Assembly: GCA_018267315.1 (NCBI GenBank)
Contig: JAFDYS010000020.1
Location: 18,864-82,863, forward strand
DNA: 64,000 nucleotides
Source: Bacteroidota bacterium
Lineage (GTDB): Bacteria > Bacteroidota > Bacteroidia > Chitinophagales > UBA10324
Direction: 5' to 3'
Below are positions 9,927 through 18,522 of the stretch, piece by piece. The notes beneath the pieces were generated by a model. The model was given only the letters and a program-made list of their open reading frames with translations. It did not search any database and was not told where the DNA came from. The stretch's first letter is position 1. Each line of letters starts with the position of its first letter. The position numbers and the translations under genes were made by a program.

Positions 9927-10074
9927 GCACTATAGGGGTTTGGCTTTCGTGTACCAAAATAGCATTTGTTTTTTGACAGGATGGCGGGAGATGGTGGGCG
10001 TAATTGCATGCCGGCAGTGGCTCTTCATAGATTAAAAGCAGTACAACGTGGACATGATAGCAGGAAAGTCTCTA

Positions 10075-10191
10075 TCCCTATCTCGCGCGCGCATGCAGCA
10101 CAGAAAATGAGCAAGGCATGCGCGTACGCAATGCGGCAAAGCACGCGCATTCCATGCAAGAGCTAAACGACATGCGCACGCCAGAGGCGGG
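10075..10191 (+). repeat. 117-base direct repeat, copy 1
   Basis: It begins TCCCTATCTCGCGCGC and ends near GCGGG. It aligns without gaps to 10417-10533 with 13 differences over 117 bases, 11 of them transitions. An internal hairpin with arms AATGCG / CGCATT is kept in modified form in the second copy. No coding function is apparent. Confidence 0.85.
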
Positions 10192-10202
10192 AAATTAACC
10201 CC

Positions 10203-10256
10203 CTCCCTCCCGATTGCATCGGGAGTACTCCCCCTTGCTGTGCGGGGGAGAGTACT
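10203..10256 (+). repeat. Two adjacent hairpins between the 117-base repeats
   Basis: The first hairpin has perfect 8-base arms CTCCCGAT / ATCGGGAG around the loop TGC. It is directly followed by a second with arms AGTACTCCCCC / GGGGGAGAGTACT (one two-base bulge). The sequence CCCCTCCCTCCC in front of it recurs at 10408-10420, just before repeat copy 2. Confidence 0.7.
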
Positions 10257-10343
10257 TGCTAATTCAGACGACGACAATTTGGAGTAACATGTGGTCGCTG
10301 CAACGGAATTTAGAAAATGTAGAACTCCTGCTCGTTGAGTACT

Positions 10344-10388
10344 GTCCTCCTTTAAGGAGGACCGATTTTTTCTTTTTCAGAAAAAATC
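10344..10388 (+). repeat. Tandem palindrome pair between the 117-base repeats
   Basis: GTCCTCCTT-T-AAGGAGGAC (10344-10362) is a perfect 9-base-arm palindrome. It is followed immediately by GATTTTTTCT / AGAAAAAATC arms (10364-10388) around a five-base loop. An outer CTCCTG (10325) / CAGGAG (10388) pair brackets them. The nested arrangement looks like a folded mobile-element remnant rather than a terminator for either neighbour. Confidence 0.65.
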
Positions 10389-10416
10389 AGGAGGTAATTA
10401 AAACCTACCCCCTCCC

Positions 10417-10533
10417 TCCCTATCTCGCGCGCACATGCAGCACAGAAAATGAGCGAGGCGTGCACGTGCGGAATGCAGCAAGGCACGCGCATTCCATGCA
10501 AGAGCTAATCGACATGCGTGCGCCGGAGACGGG
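10417..10533 (+). repeat. 117-base direct repeat, copy 2
   Basis: This is the second copy of the repeat at 10075-10191, about 89 percent identical and in the same orientation, with starts 342 bases apart. The conserved internal hairpin here has arms GAATGC / GCATTC. The copy ends about 70 bases from the lspA stop codon. Confidence 0.85.
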
Positions 10534-10602
10534 GGGCAAGCATGCACCGGCAACAAATGACTGTTTGGCGAGGACGCACACCTGCTTTAGAATCGGAAGC
10601 TT

Positions 10603-11265
10603 TTAATTCTCCGGCTGTGTGGATTGAACTTCCGCTGAGTTTACGGGAGTGTCAGAGAGCGGCGGCTCGGGCTTGAAAAATCTTTTTTGGAAAAGAATGA
10701 TGAGCAATACGCCGGTGGTGATGGAAGCATCGGCGATGTTGAAGATGGGGCGGAAGAAAATGAAGTAATCTCCTCCCCACATAGGCACCCACTTCGGCAG
10801 GAATCCTTCAAAGAGCGGGAAGTACAGCATATCCACCACCCGGCCGTGAAGCAAGGGGGCGTAACCGCCGCCGTCGGGAAAAAGCACGGCCGGTGCATCG
10901 CCCACGCTGGCTGAAAATATCTGCCCGTAAAAGACTGAATCAATAATGTTACCTGTGGCGCCGGCGAAGATGAGCGCCATGCTGGCCACAAAACCCGGAT
11001 GCGCATTGCGGTTTACGATGCGAACGATATACACACCGATCAGAATCACGGCAATGAGGCGGAACAAGCTCAGCATAAGTTTACCCGATTCGCCGCCCCA
11101 GGTCATGCCGAAGGCCATGCCTTCATTCTCGATGAAATAGATGTAAAACCACTCGAAGATCTTCTTGCTTTCATTATAGGTGTAATGAAGCTTGATCCAG
11201 AATTTGAGGGTCTGGTCGAGGGCTAAAACAGCAACGATGATGGCGGCGGGCCGGAGGAATTTCAC
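10603..11265 (-). CDS. lspA: Lipoprotein signal peptidase (signal peptidase II)
   Basis: LspA cleaves the signal peptide of diacylglyceryl-modified prolipoproteins in the inner membrane. The 220-residue protein has four hydrophobic segments and the two catalytic aspartates in their usual contexts: Asp109 in GNIIDS and Asp179 in FNIADA. An insertion rich in Gly and Pro between the third and fourth segments (about residues 118-165) makes it longer than the roughly 160-residue proteobacterial enzymes, as is usual in Bacteroidota. Its ATG overlaps the stop of the upstream DksA-like gene by four bases, indicating translational coupling. The ileS-dksA-lspA order places it in a housekeeping operon. 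Confidence 0.95.
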   Translation of the reverse strand: MKFLRPAAIIVAVLALDQTLKFWIKLHYTYNESKKIFEWFYIYFIENEGMAFGMTWGGESGKLMLSLFRLIAVILIGVYIVRIVNRNAHPGFVASMALIFAGATGNIIDSVFYGQIFSASVGDAPAVLFPDGGGYAPLLHGRVVDMLYFPLFEGFLPKWVPMWGGDYFIFFRPIFNIADASITTGVLLIILFQKRFFKPEPPLSDTPVNSAEVQSTQPEN

Positions 11266-12032
11266 ACGTTCTGTGATTGTTGCGGATGCGATTGCATCAG
11301 CTTGGCTTCCATACTCAGCGTCGCATGCGGCACGGCACGCAGGCGTTCTTTCTCAATCAGCTTCCCGGTAACGCGGCAGATGCCGTAGGTCTTGTTGTGA
11401 ATGCGGATGAGGGCCTTATCAAGGTGATCAATATACAGGCGCTGGCGGGCGGCCATCTGCGTCAGGTATTCACGCTCCATGGAGTTGCTGCCGTCGTCGC
11501 TGGAGGCAAATGTGTTTTCGGTATCGCCCACATTATTCTCTCCTTTGTGACTGATTTGATCCTGCAGGTATTTCAGTTCGTTCTTCGCTGCATCCAATTT
11601 CTCCATAATAAGCTGGCGGAATTCTTCCAGTTCCTTGTCGCTGTAACGCGATTTCAGAACCGTATTCTTATTGGCTTTGCGGATACCATTGTTGGAAACC
11701 ACCATCGGATGAACCGCCGGTTTTGAAGCTACCTTCGGTTCTTCCCGTTTTACCGTAGTGGACGCAGCGGCTACCCTGGTAATATGTGGAGTAGGGCGCG
11801 CCACGGCTTTCTTCTGAACGGGCTTAGCCACAATCTTTGCTTTTGGAGCAGGTTTCCTGGGTGCAGGTTTCGCAACCTTTTTTGCCACCGGTTTTGCCGG
11901 TTTCTTTGCCACCGGTTTTTTTGCCGCAACCTTTTTTGACGGCTTACTTACTTTTTTAGCGGTTTTGCTTGATTTTGAACCTGCTTTCACTGGTTTCTTG
12001 GACGGCTTCGCCTTCTTGCTACTCTTAGCCAT
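11262..12032 (-). CDS. TraR/DksA-type regulator with long histone-H1-like lysine-rich tail
   Basis: The protein has 256 residues. Residues 1 to about 110 are low-complexity Lys/Ala/Pro/Val repeats (for example KKPVAKKPAKPVAKK) resembling histone H1 or bacterial H1-like proteins, which bind DNA. Residues about 125-256 match the DksA/TraR fold: a coiled-coil helical pair (SDKELEEFRQLIMEKLDAAK...) followed by the zinc-finger region YGICRVTGKLIEKERLRAVP. Only one of the four zinc-ligand cysteines remains, so zinc binding is unlikely; this is common in Bacteroidota members of the family. DksA proteins bind RNA polymerase in its secondary channel and, with ppGpp, adjust transcription. The gene lies 2 bases after ileS and overlaps lspA. 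The effect of the tail is inferred. Confidence 0.85.
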   Translation of the reverse strand: MAKSSKKAKPSKKPVKAGSKSSKTAKKVSKPSKKVAAKKPVAKKPAKPVAKKVAKPAPRKPAPKAKIVAKPVQKKAVARPTPHITRVAAASTTVKREEPKVASKPAVHPMVVSNNGIRKANKNTVLKSRYSDKELEEFRQLIMEKLDAAKNELKYLQDQISHKGENNVGDTENTFASSDDGSNSMEREYLTQMAARQRLYIDHLDKALIRIHNKTYGICRVTGKLIEKERLRAVPHATLSMEAKLMQSHPQQSQNV

Positions 12033-12034
12033 GC

Positions 12035-15000
12035 CTAATCTTTTTTGCGTTTGATAATGATCTTGACAGGGGTGTCGTTGACTTCCAGGGAGTTACCGTC
12101 TATTACGTTGTCGGTTAATTCGAAAGTGTCTGCCAAAATTTCTGCGCAAATATATTCTTTAAAGTTCTGTACAGAAGAAATTAATTCCGGCTTCCGCTCA
12201 ATCAATACCAGAATGCGATCGGTTACATTGAAATCCAGCTCCTTACGAAGTTTCTGAATCTGATTCACGATCTCACGGGCATTGCCCTCTTCACGTAACG
12301 ATTCGGTAACAGTGGTATCAAGGGCTACGGTTACGCCACCTTCTGATGCCACCTGCCAGCCGGCTACATCTTCTGAAATCACCTCCACTTCCGTTAATGA
12401 AATCTCCACCACATTGCCCTCAAGGTTCAACGAAATGCTGCCGCTTTTTTCAAGCGACTGAATTTCCTGTTGCGAAAGTTGAGATAGCTTTTCATGAGCT
12501 GCTTTCATCGCTTTTCCGAGCTTGCTTCCCAGTAATTTGAAATTCGGTTTCACTTTCTTTTTGATGAAACCGGCATCATCACTCAGGAACTGCAATTCTT
12601 TCACGTTCACTTCGGAAAGAATAAGATCCTTCACACGGTTCAACTGATCCTCAAAATGTTTTCCGGATGAAGGAACCAGCACTTTCTGCAATGGCTGCCG
12701 CACTTTGAGGTTGACTTTCTTTCTGATCGAAAGAATGAGTGACGAAATATTCTGTGCCAGATCCATCCTCTCTTCCAAATCGGAATCAATCACTTCGATT
12801 TCCGCCACTGCAAATGATGTGAGATGAACGGAAGTCCAGTGCAAGGGTGAGTTGCTCTTGCGTGCTTGTTCACGGATGCCACCCGTAAGATTGCGGTACA
12901 TCCAGTCACTGAAAAAAGGAGCGACCGGGCTCATAAGCTGAACCACTGCGTTGAGGCATTCAAAGAGTGTTTCGTATGCGGCCTTCTTGTCATCATTCAT
13001 CTCTCCTTTCCAGAATCGCCTTCTTGAAAGACGCACATACCAATTGCTCAAATGGCGGTCAACGAATTCTTCAATGAGACGGGCGGCCGGTGTGGGATCG
13101 TAATCGGTAAAATATGCATCCACTGCTTTCACAAGGGAATGAAGTTTGGAGAGAATCCAGCGATCCATTTCACTTCTTTTCGAAACAGGAACGATATTTT
13201 TTTCATCCGGTTCAAAGCCATCAATATTCGCGTACAGGGCGAAGAATGAATATGTGTTATACAGCGTGCCGAAGAGTTTGCGGCGCACCTCTTCAATGCC
13301 TGCCGCATCAAACTTGAGGTTGTCCCACGGCTGCGCATTGCTGATGAGGTACCAGCGCGTGGCATCGGCGCCGTACTTGGCCATCACCTCAAACGGCTCC
13401 ACCACATTGCCGAGGCGCTTGCTCATTTTGTTCCCGAACTTGTCAAGCACCAGCCCGTTCGCGATCACATTTTTGTAAGCCACCGAATCGAAGAGCATGC
13501 CTGCAACCACATGCAGCGTGTAGAACCAGCCACGTGTTTGATCCACGCCTTCGGCGATGTAGTCAGCGGGATAATTTTCGCGGAACACCTCTTCATTCTC
13601 GAACGGGTAATGCCATTGGGCATAGGGCATAGCGCCGCTGTCAAACCACACATCAATCAAATCCGGCACGCGGCGCATCGGTTTTCCTGTTTTCGAAACC
13701 AGCACGATATCGTCCACGAATGGCTTGTGCAGGTCAATATCGAGTTTCGTGTTTTTGATTTCGAGTTTGGAGTTGGCGTTCAACCCGGCATTTTTCGCTT
13801 TCAGAAATTCAGCGGTGAGTTCTTCTATTGAACCGATACATATTTCTTCACTGCCGTCATCAGTTCTCCAGATCGGAAGCGGTGTTCCCCAGTAGCGCGA
13901 GCGCGAGAGATTCCAATCCTGCACATTTTCCAGCCAGTTGCCAAAACGCCCTTCGCCGGTGGATGCCGGTTTCCAGTTGATGGTTTTGTTCAGCTCCACC
14001 AGGCGATCCTTGCATGCCGTGACCTTGATGAACCAGGAATTAAGCGGATAGTACAGCACCGGTTTATCAGTCCGCCAGCAATGCGGATAAGGGTGTTCGT
14101 ATTTCTCCGTCTTGAATGCCTTGTTCTCTTTCTTCAGCTTGATGGCGATGCGTTCATCCACCGACAGGTATTTCGATCCGCCTTGTTTTACACGCTCGGC
14201 TTCCTTCTCTTCATCTGAATAATACTGCTCCTTCACATATTCACCGGCGAAGTCAGTAACTTCTTTTACAAACCGTCCTTGCAGATCAACCAGTGGAGAG
14301 GTCCTTCCTTTTTCATCTTTTACAAGAATCGAGTCGATTCCTTTCTGTCTGCAAACCCGGAAGTCATCAGCGCCGAAGAGCGATGCCGTGTGTACGATGC
14401 CCGTGCCTTCTTCGGTAGAAACAAAATCACCGACGATGACGACGAATGCTTTTCCGTCGGGCTGAACGTAAGGCATCAACTGTTCATAGCGAAGCCACTC
14501 CAGATCTTTCCCGACTGCTTCTCCGATTATTTGAAAGGGAATGTCTTTGTCACCCTGCTTGTAATCATTCAGGTTGAGCGAGACATTTTTCTCAGGGAAA
14601 TATTTTCCAACTAATTCTTTGGCAAGTAAGACCGTGACCGGCTGAAAGGTATATGGATTGAATGTGCGAATGAGTGAATAGGTAATCTTCTCTCCCACTG
14701 CCAGCGCGCAATTCGAAGGGAGTGTCCACGGAGTAGTCGTCCAGGCGAGGAAACAGAGATCGGTCTCTACGTTTTGAAAAAGGAATTCACTTTTCTCATC
14801 GCGTATCACTTTGAACTGCGCTACAATGGAAGTATCACGCAGCGGCTTGTACGTACCCGGTTGATTGAGTTCGTGAGAGCTGAGTCCGGTGCCTGCTGCC
14901 GGTGAATACGGCTGAATGGTATAGCCCTCGTACAAATATCCCTTGTCATAAAATTTTTTGAGTAACCACCACAGCGATTCGATGTAAGAATTTTCAAACG

Positions 15001-15451
15001 TCACATAGGGATGATCGAGATCAACCCAGTATCCCATCTTGCGCGTCAGGTCTTCCCACACATCCTTGTACTTCATCACTTCCTGCTTGCAGATGGCATT
15101 GTATTCTTCGATGGAGATCTTAGTACCAATGTCATCTTTACGGATACCAAGCATTTTCTCCACACTCAGCTCCACTGGCAATCCATGCGTGTCCCATCCG
15201 CCTTTTCGCTTCACCTGAAATCCCTTGAGTGATTTGTAGCGACAGAACAGATCTTTGATCGTTCGTGAAATCACATGGTGAATGCCGGGTTTGCCATTGG
15301 CGCTGGGTGGTCCTTCGTAAAACACGAATGAAGGATGTCCCTCGCGTGACGAAATGCTTTGCTCAAATATTTTCTCTTCCTCCCAAAACTTCAGCACCTG
15401 CTGATCAATTTCAGGAAGGTTGAGCGATTTATATTCCGGATACTTCTGCAT
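12035..15451 (-). CDS. ileS: Isoleucyl-tRNA synthetase
   Basis: IleRS charges tRNA-Ile in the cytoplasm. The 1138-residue protein contains the class I HIGH-type motif as GIHH at residues 56-59, the editing-domain block between them, and KMSKR at 675-679 in NKMSKRLGNVVEPF. The C-terminal anticodon-binding region follows, with no cysteine-rich zinc finger at the end. Its length and lack of that finger fit the longer, eukaryote-like IleRS branch (often linked to reduced mupirocin sensitivity) rather than the roughly 940-residue bacterial type. It is the first gene of the ileS / dksA-like / lspA block. A four-helix-bundle gene with flanking repeats lies immediately upstream. Confidence 0.97.
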   Translation of the reverse strand: MQKYPEYKSLNLPEIDQQVLKFWEEEKIFEQSISSREGHPSFVFYEGPPSANGKPGIHHVISRTIKDLFCRYKSLKGFQVKRKGGWDTHGLPVELSVEKMLGIRKDDIGTKISIEEYNAICKQEVMKYKDVWEDLTRKMGYWVDLDHPYVTFENSYIESLWWLLKKFYDKGYLYEGYTIQPYSPAAGTGLSSHELNQPGTYKPLRDTSIVAQFKVIRDEKSEFLFQNVETDLCFLAWTTTPWTLPSNCALAVGEKITYSLIRTFNPYTFQPVTVLLAKELVGKYFPEKNVSLNLNDYKQGDKDIPFQIIGEAVGKDLEWLRYEQLMPYVQPDGKAFVVIVGDFVSTEEGTGIVHTASLFGADDFRVCRQKGIDSILVKDEKGRTSPLVDLQGRFVKEVTDFAGEYVKEQYYSDEEKEAERVKQGGSKYLSVDERIAIKLKKENKAFKTEKYEHPYPHCWRTDKPVLYYPLNSWFIKVTACKDRLVELNKTINWKPASTGEGRFGNWLENVQDWNLSRSRYWGTPLPIWRTDDGSEEICIGSIEELTAEFLKAKNAGLNANSKLEIKNTKLDIDLHKPFVDDIVLVSKTGKPMRRVPDLIDVWFDSGAMPYAQWHYPFENEEVFRENYPADYIAEGVDQTRGWFYTLHVVAGMLFDSVAYKNVIANGLVLDKFGNKMSKRLGNVVEPFEVMAKYGADATRWYLISNAQPWDNLKFDAAGIEEVRRKLFGTLYNTYSFFALYANIDGFEPDEKNIVPVSKRSEMDRWILSKLHSLVKAVDAYFTDYDPTPAARLIEEFVDRHLSNWYVRLSRRRFWKGEMNDDKKAAYETLFECLNAVVQLMSPVAPFFSDWMYRNLTGGIREQARKSNSPLHWTSVHLTSFAVAEIEVIDSDLEERMDLAQNISSLILSIRKKVNLKVRQPLQKVLVPSSGKHFEDQLNRVKDLILSEVNVKELQFLSDDAGFIKKKVKPNFKLLGSKLGKAMKAAHEKLSQLSQQEIQSLEKSGSISLNLEGNVVEISLTEVEVISEDVAGWQVASEGGVTVALDTTVTESLREEGNAREIVNQIQKLRKELDFNVTDRILVLIERKPELISSVQNFKEYICAEILADTFELTDNVIDGNSLEVNDTPVKIIIKRKKD

Positions 15452-15461
15452 AATTAATTAC

Positions 15462-15479
15462 CAATTAGCAATGATCAAT
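15462..15479 (+). repeat. 18-base inverted repeat, left copy
   Basis: CAATTAGCAATGATCAAT is the exact reverse complement of 15945-15962. The two copies bracket the four-helix-bundle gene, with 465 bases between them. Similar AATTAGCAATT motifs are also tandemly repeated at the right copy. Confidence 0.8.
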
Positions 15480-15505
15480 TCATCAAACCGCTATCGGTTG
15501 CAACT

Positions 15506-15862
15506 TCAGAAATTTGATGAATCATCACTTTTAAGAATCTTGTTAAATATCAAAATGAATTCTGTCGCTTCTTTTTCCAATCCGGATCTTTCAACTTCTA
15601 ATCTTTCATTACCCCCTGATTCCATCAATCTTAAAAACAACCGGCACACTTTCGATTCTTTCCTGCAAACTTTTATACGATAGAAAAAATCCTTTTTGCT
15701 TAGCGCTTCATTCGCCTCAATATAATTTGCAGCCACAGACCCGGATGCCCGTATCAATTGCTTTGAATCTTCTGCATTCGAAATAGTCTGAGGTAATTCT
15801 TTTACAAATGCACGAACATCCAGAGCAAATTTTTCTGTCCGTTCTTCCAGATCGAATTTCAT
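15506..15862 (-). CDS. Four-helix bundle protein (S23 / 23S rRNA intervening-sequence protein family)
   Basis: This 118-residue protein has the family pattern: RTEKFALDVRAFVKELP at the start, then LIRASGSVAANYIEANEALSKKDFFYRIKVCRKES, and a final helix ending in ILIFNKIL. Members form four-helix bundles; some are encoded inside 23S rRNA intervening sequences, and many others, like this one, are scattered in chromosomes without a known function. It precedes ileS by 54 bases on the same strand. AT-rich inverted repeats on both sides suggest insertion as a unit. Its base composition is more AT-rich than the neighbouring genes. Confidence 0.88.
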   Translation of the reverse strand: MKFDLEERTEKFALDVRAFVKELPQTISNAEDSKQLIRASGSVAANYIEANEALSKKDFFYRIKVCRKESKVCRLFLRLMESGGNERLEVERSGLEKEATEFILIFNKILKSDDSSNF

Positions 15863-15944
15863 TTCTCACGGCTTCTTGTGATAACAATTTTCAACCGATT
15901 TATTTGAAAATTGACAGGTAATCATTGATTATTGAACATTGAAC

Positions 15945-15962
15945 ATTGATCATTGCTAATTG
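15945..15962 (-). repeat. 18-base inverted repeat, right copy
   Basis: This is the exact reverse complement of 15462-15479. It sits inside a run of related units (ATTGAACATTGAACATTGAT, then TTGCTAATTGCTAATTGATC) between the four-helix-bundle gene and the stop of the MMPL transporter. Confidence 0.8.
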
Positions 15963-15981
15963 CTAATTGATCATTCCCATC

Positions 15982-18369
15982 TCAGTGCTCATCAATAACG
16001 GGCTGTGAAGCGATCTCTCCTTCTTCAATCACGTCAATTTCATCAGCGGGCGTTTTGTACTTGAGGTTTCCGCGATCAACCCATTTTCTTAATCCGAGCA
16101 GTAGCGAAGGAAGCAGCAAAAGATTATTGAACATGGCCACCACGAGTGTGATGGAGGTCAGCAGTCCGAGGTAAAATGTTCCGCCGAAATGCGACAGCGT
16201 GAAAATGATGAATCCGAAAAACAGGATGATGGAGGTATAGATGATGCTGATGCCCGCTTCATACAAAGCCATGGAAACCGTTTTAGAGATATCCCAGTTA
16301 TGCCGGTGCAGCTCCTGCTGATACTTCGCCAAAAACCGGATGGCATTGTCAATGGCAATACCGAATGCAATGGAAAAAATGAGCACCGTTGACGGCTTTA
16401 ACGGAATGCCGAAGTACCCCATGATGCCCGCTGTGATGATGAGCGGAATCAAATTCGGAATGAGAGAGAAGATGATCATGCGCCATGAGCGGAACAGGTA
16501 ACCCATGCAAACGGCGATGAGCACAAAGGCGAGCAGCAAACTGCTCGTGAGTCCTTCAATGATGTACCGGTTTCCTTCCAGGAAGATGACACTGGCGCCA
16601 GTGACCGTCACGCTGTATTTGGATGTATCAAGCGCAGCGTAAATTTTCGGTGTGAGTTTATTGAGCAATTGCTCCATCCTCGTTGTTCCGATATCGGCCA
16701 CATTGAGCGTAAGGCGCGCGATCTGCCGGGTGCTATCCACAAAGGAGGAAAGCAGGTGCGAGGTGTCTTTGGTATTGCCGAGATAAGAAAAAATGAACGG
16801 ACGCTCCATCTCGTTGGGCAAGCTGTAATCAGCCGAGTCGCCGCCGTAATAGCCCTGTCTCACGAACTTGATTCCTTCAATGATGGAAATGGGCCGCGAG
16901 AATTCATTGAATGAGCGCAACGTATCCTGCAACTGATCAATCTTCTTCATGCGGGCCGGCGTGAGCACGCCGCCTTTCTTTTTGGTATCCACCAGAATCT
17001 CCACCGGCATTACACCATGGAAATTCTTTTCAAAAAACTTCAGGTCAGTGTAGATCTTATCCTTGTGCGGAATGTCATCCACGATGTACCCGATGGCCTT
17101 CAGCTGCAGGCAGCCGATGAGCGCGATCACCACCAGCGCTCCGGTACCCAGGAAAATCCACTTGCGCTGATGATGCACGAGGTATTCCAGCTTCTTCAAA
17201 ATATTGTTAAGCGCTTTGTATTCGAGGTAACCTGTATGTCTTTGCTTCGGTGACGGAAGAAAACTGTACACACAGGGAATGAGAATGATGGAAATGATAA
17301 AGATGCCCGCAATGTTCAGCCCGGCCACCAGTCCGAACTCCTGCAAAATTTTTGACTTCGTAAAATAGAACACGCCGAAGCCGATAGCGGCCGTGAGATT
17401 GGTAAACAGCGTTGCCAGACCGATCTTTTCCACTACACGGGTAAGCGCTTTCATCTTATTACCATGCTTCACAAATTCGAGATGATATTTATTGAGCAGG
17501 TAAATGCAATTCGTAATGGAGATCACCACTACGAGAGGCGGAATGAGTCCTGTGAGGATCGTGAGCTGATAACCGAGCCATTCCACCGTGCCCAGTGTCC
17601 ATATTACGGCAATAGATACCACGGCAAAAGAGGCGATCACGGAAATGAATGAGCGCAACAGAATCAACAAGACCAGCAGGGTTGCCACAATCGCCAGGAT
17701 GAGGAAGAGTTTGGTTTCATCGGCGATGCGCGTGGTCATCAGCGTTCTGATGAGCGGCATGCCGCTGTAATGGACTTCGGTCTTGTTCTGCTCCGAAAAC
17801 ACATTTCCATATTCCTGAATCTTCTCCACCGTGGCCACACGGTCTTTCGAGTTGAGTTGCTTGCTCGCAATATGCACCGCCATCAGGGTGGCATTCGATT
17901 CCGGGTTGTAAAGGAGGTCGCGGTAAAAGGTGAGCTGCATGAAACGCTCCTTCAGCGAATCCATCTCCTGCTGATTGCCAACATGCTCAGGAAATACCGG
18001 TACCATTAACAGCCGCTTGTTCAGCGTATCCCGTTCAAACGTGACGCTCTTGGGGATGCACAGCACCTGATCAACGCCCGGAATGGTTTTGAGCTGGTTT
18101 GCGAGCTGCGACCATGAATTGAAGAAATCGGTACTGAAAAGCTTATCTGATTGAATACCGAGCACCATCACATTTCCATCCTCGCCAAACTGCTTTTTAA
18201 AATCCATGTACTTGATGTACTTGGGATTGTTGGCGGGGATGACAGCAGGATTGTTGTACGTCATCTTCACCATCCGTGCATGATAGAACATGACGGCGGT
18301 AAATGCACCGAGCGCAACCAGAAAAGGAATGCGATAACGAAGAACTGACCGGGCGACAATATTCCACAT
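15982..18369 (-). CDS. MMPL/RND family transporter with two MMPL domains
   Basis: This protein has about 795 residues and 12 transmembrane segments arranged as two repeats: one helix, a large periplasmic loop (about 35-215 and 430-620), then five helices. Characteristic blocks are GLIPPLVVVISITNCIYLLNKY in repeat 1 and STVLIFSIAFGIAIDNAIRFLAKY in repeat 2, the second retaining the Asp of the proton relay. Such hydrophobe/amphiphile exporters in Bacteroidota are candidates for lipid or hopanoid transport. The frame can start at a TTG (18384), but the ATG at 18369 (MWNIVARSVL) sits directly before the first helix and was preferred. No adaptor protein or outer-membrane factor is adjacent. The substrate is unknown. 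Confidence 0.88.
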   Translation of the reverse strand: MWNIVARSVLRYRIPFLVALGAFTAVMFYHARMVKMTYNNPAVIPANNPKYIKYMDFKKQFGEDGNVMVLGIQSDKLFSTDFFNSWSQLANQLKTIPGVDQVLCIPKSVTFERDTLNKRLLMVPVFPEHVGNQQEMDSLKERFMQLTFYRDLLYNPESNATLMAVHIASKQLNSKDRVATVEKIQEYGNVFSEQNKTEVHYSGMPLIRTLMTTRIADETKLFLILAIVATLLVLLILLRSFISVIASFAVVSIAVIWTLGTVEWLGYQLTILTGLIPPLVVVISITNCIYLLNKYHLEFVKHGNKMKALTRVVEKIGLATLFTNLTAAIGFGVFYFTKSKILQEFGLVAGLNIAGIFIISIILIPCVYSFLPSPKQRHTGYLEYKALNNILKKLEYLVHHQRKWIFLGTGALVVIALIGCLQLKAIGYIVDDIPHKDKIYTDLKFFEKNFHGVMPVEILVDTKKKGGVLTPARMKKIDQLQDTLRSFNEFSRPISIIEGIKFVRQGYYGGDSADYSLPNEMERPFIFSYLGNTKDTSHLLSSFVDSTRQIARLTLNVADIGTTRMEQLLNKLTPKIYAALDTSKYSVTVTGASVIFLEGNRYIIEGLTSSLLLAFVLIAVCMGYLFRSWRMIIFSLIPNLIPLIITAGIMGYFGIPLKPSTVLIFSIAFGIAIDNAIRFLAKYQQELHRHNWDISKTVSMALYEAGISIIYTSIILFFGFIIFTLSHFGGTFYLGLLTSITLVVAMFNNLLLLPSLLLGLRKWVDRGNLKYKTPADEIDVIEEGEIASQPVIDEH

Positions 18370-18442
18370 AATGAGAGCGCGCAAAAGTACGCAACCGCCT
18401 CAGCGGTTACAAACACATTGATGCGAGGCTTGATGAATATCA

Positions 18443-18474
18443 TTTTTTGCACAGCAAAATTGGATTTACCTTTA
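18443..18474 (+). promoter_or_regulatory. Candidate Bacteroidota-type promoter for the 18523 gene
   Basis: TTTTTTG (18443-18449) and TACCTTTA (18467-18474) are spaced by 17 bases and resemble the -33 TTTG and -7 TAnnTTTG elements. They lie about 48 bases before the ATG. The match is not perfect. Confidence 0.35.
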
Positions 18475-18522
18475 AGAGTCATTTGTGAGGAAGTATTTTA
18501 ACCGCACGTTTCAATCTTTCCT

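Larger units (their letters stand above)
9927..10602. other. 676-base non-coding region with repeats and hairpins
   Basis: No reading frame here looks like a gene; the apparent frames consist of repeat sequence. The first 60-70 bases upstream of the TonB receptor probably hold its promoter: read on the minus strand, TATTTTGG lies close to the -7 consensus. The rest consists of two copies of a 117-base repeat flanking several strong hairpins, annotated separately. GC-rich alternating stretches such as CGCGCGCGCATGC occur in the repeats. Confidence 0.7.

Noticed and set aside
10214..10606. 130-codon open frame across the repeat region
   Set aside because: It translates hairpins and the 117-base repeat, overlaps the end of lspA, and has no protein-like composition.
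15506..15862. 23S rRNA intervening sequence
   Set aside because: The S23-type protein is present but no rRNA sequence surrounds it; the neighbours are ileS and a transporter.
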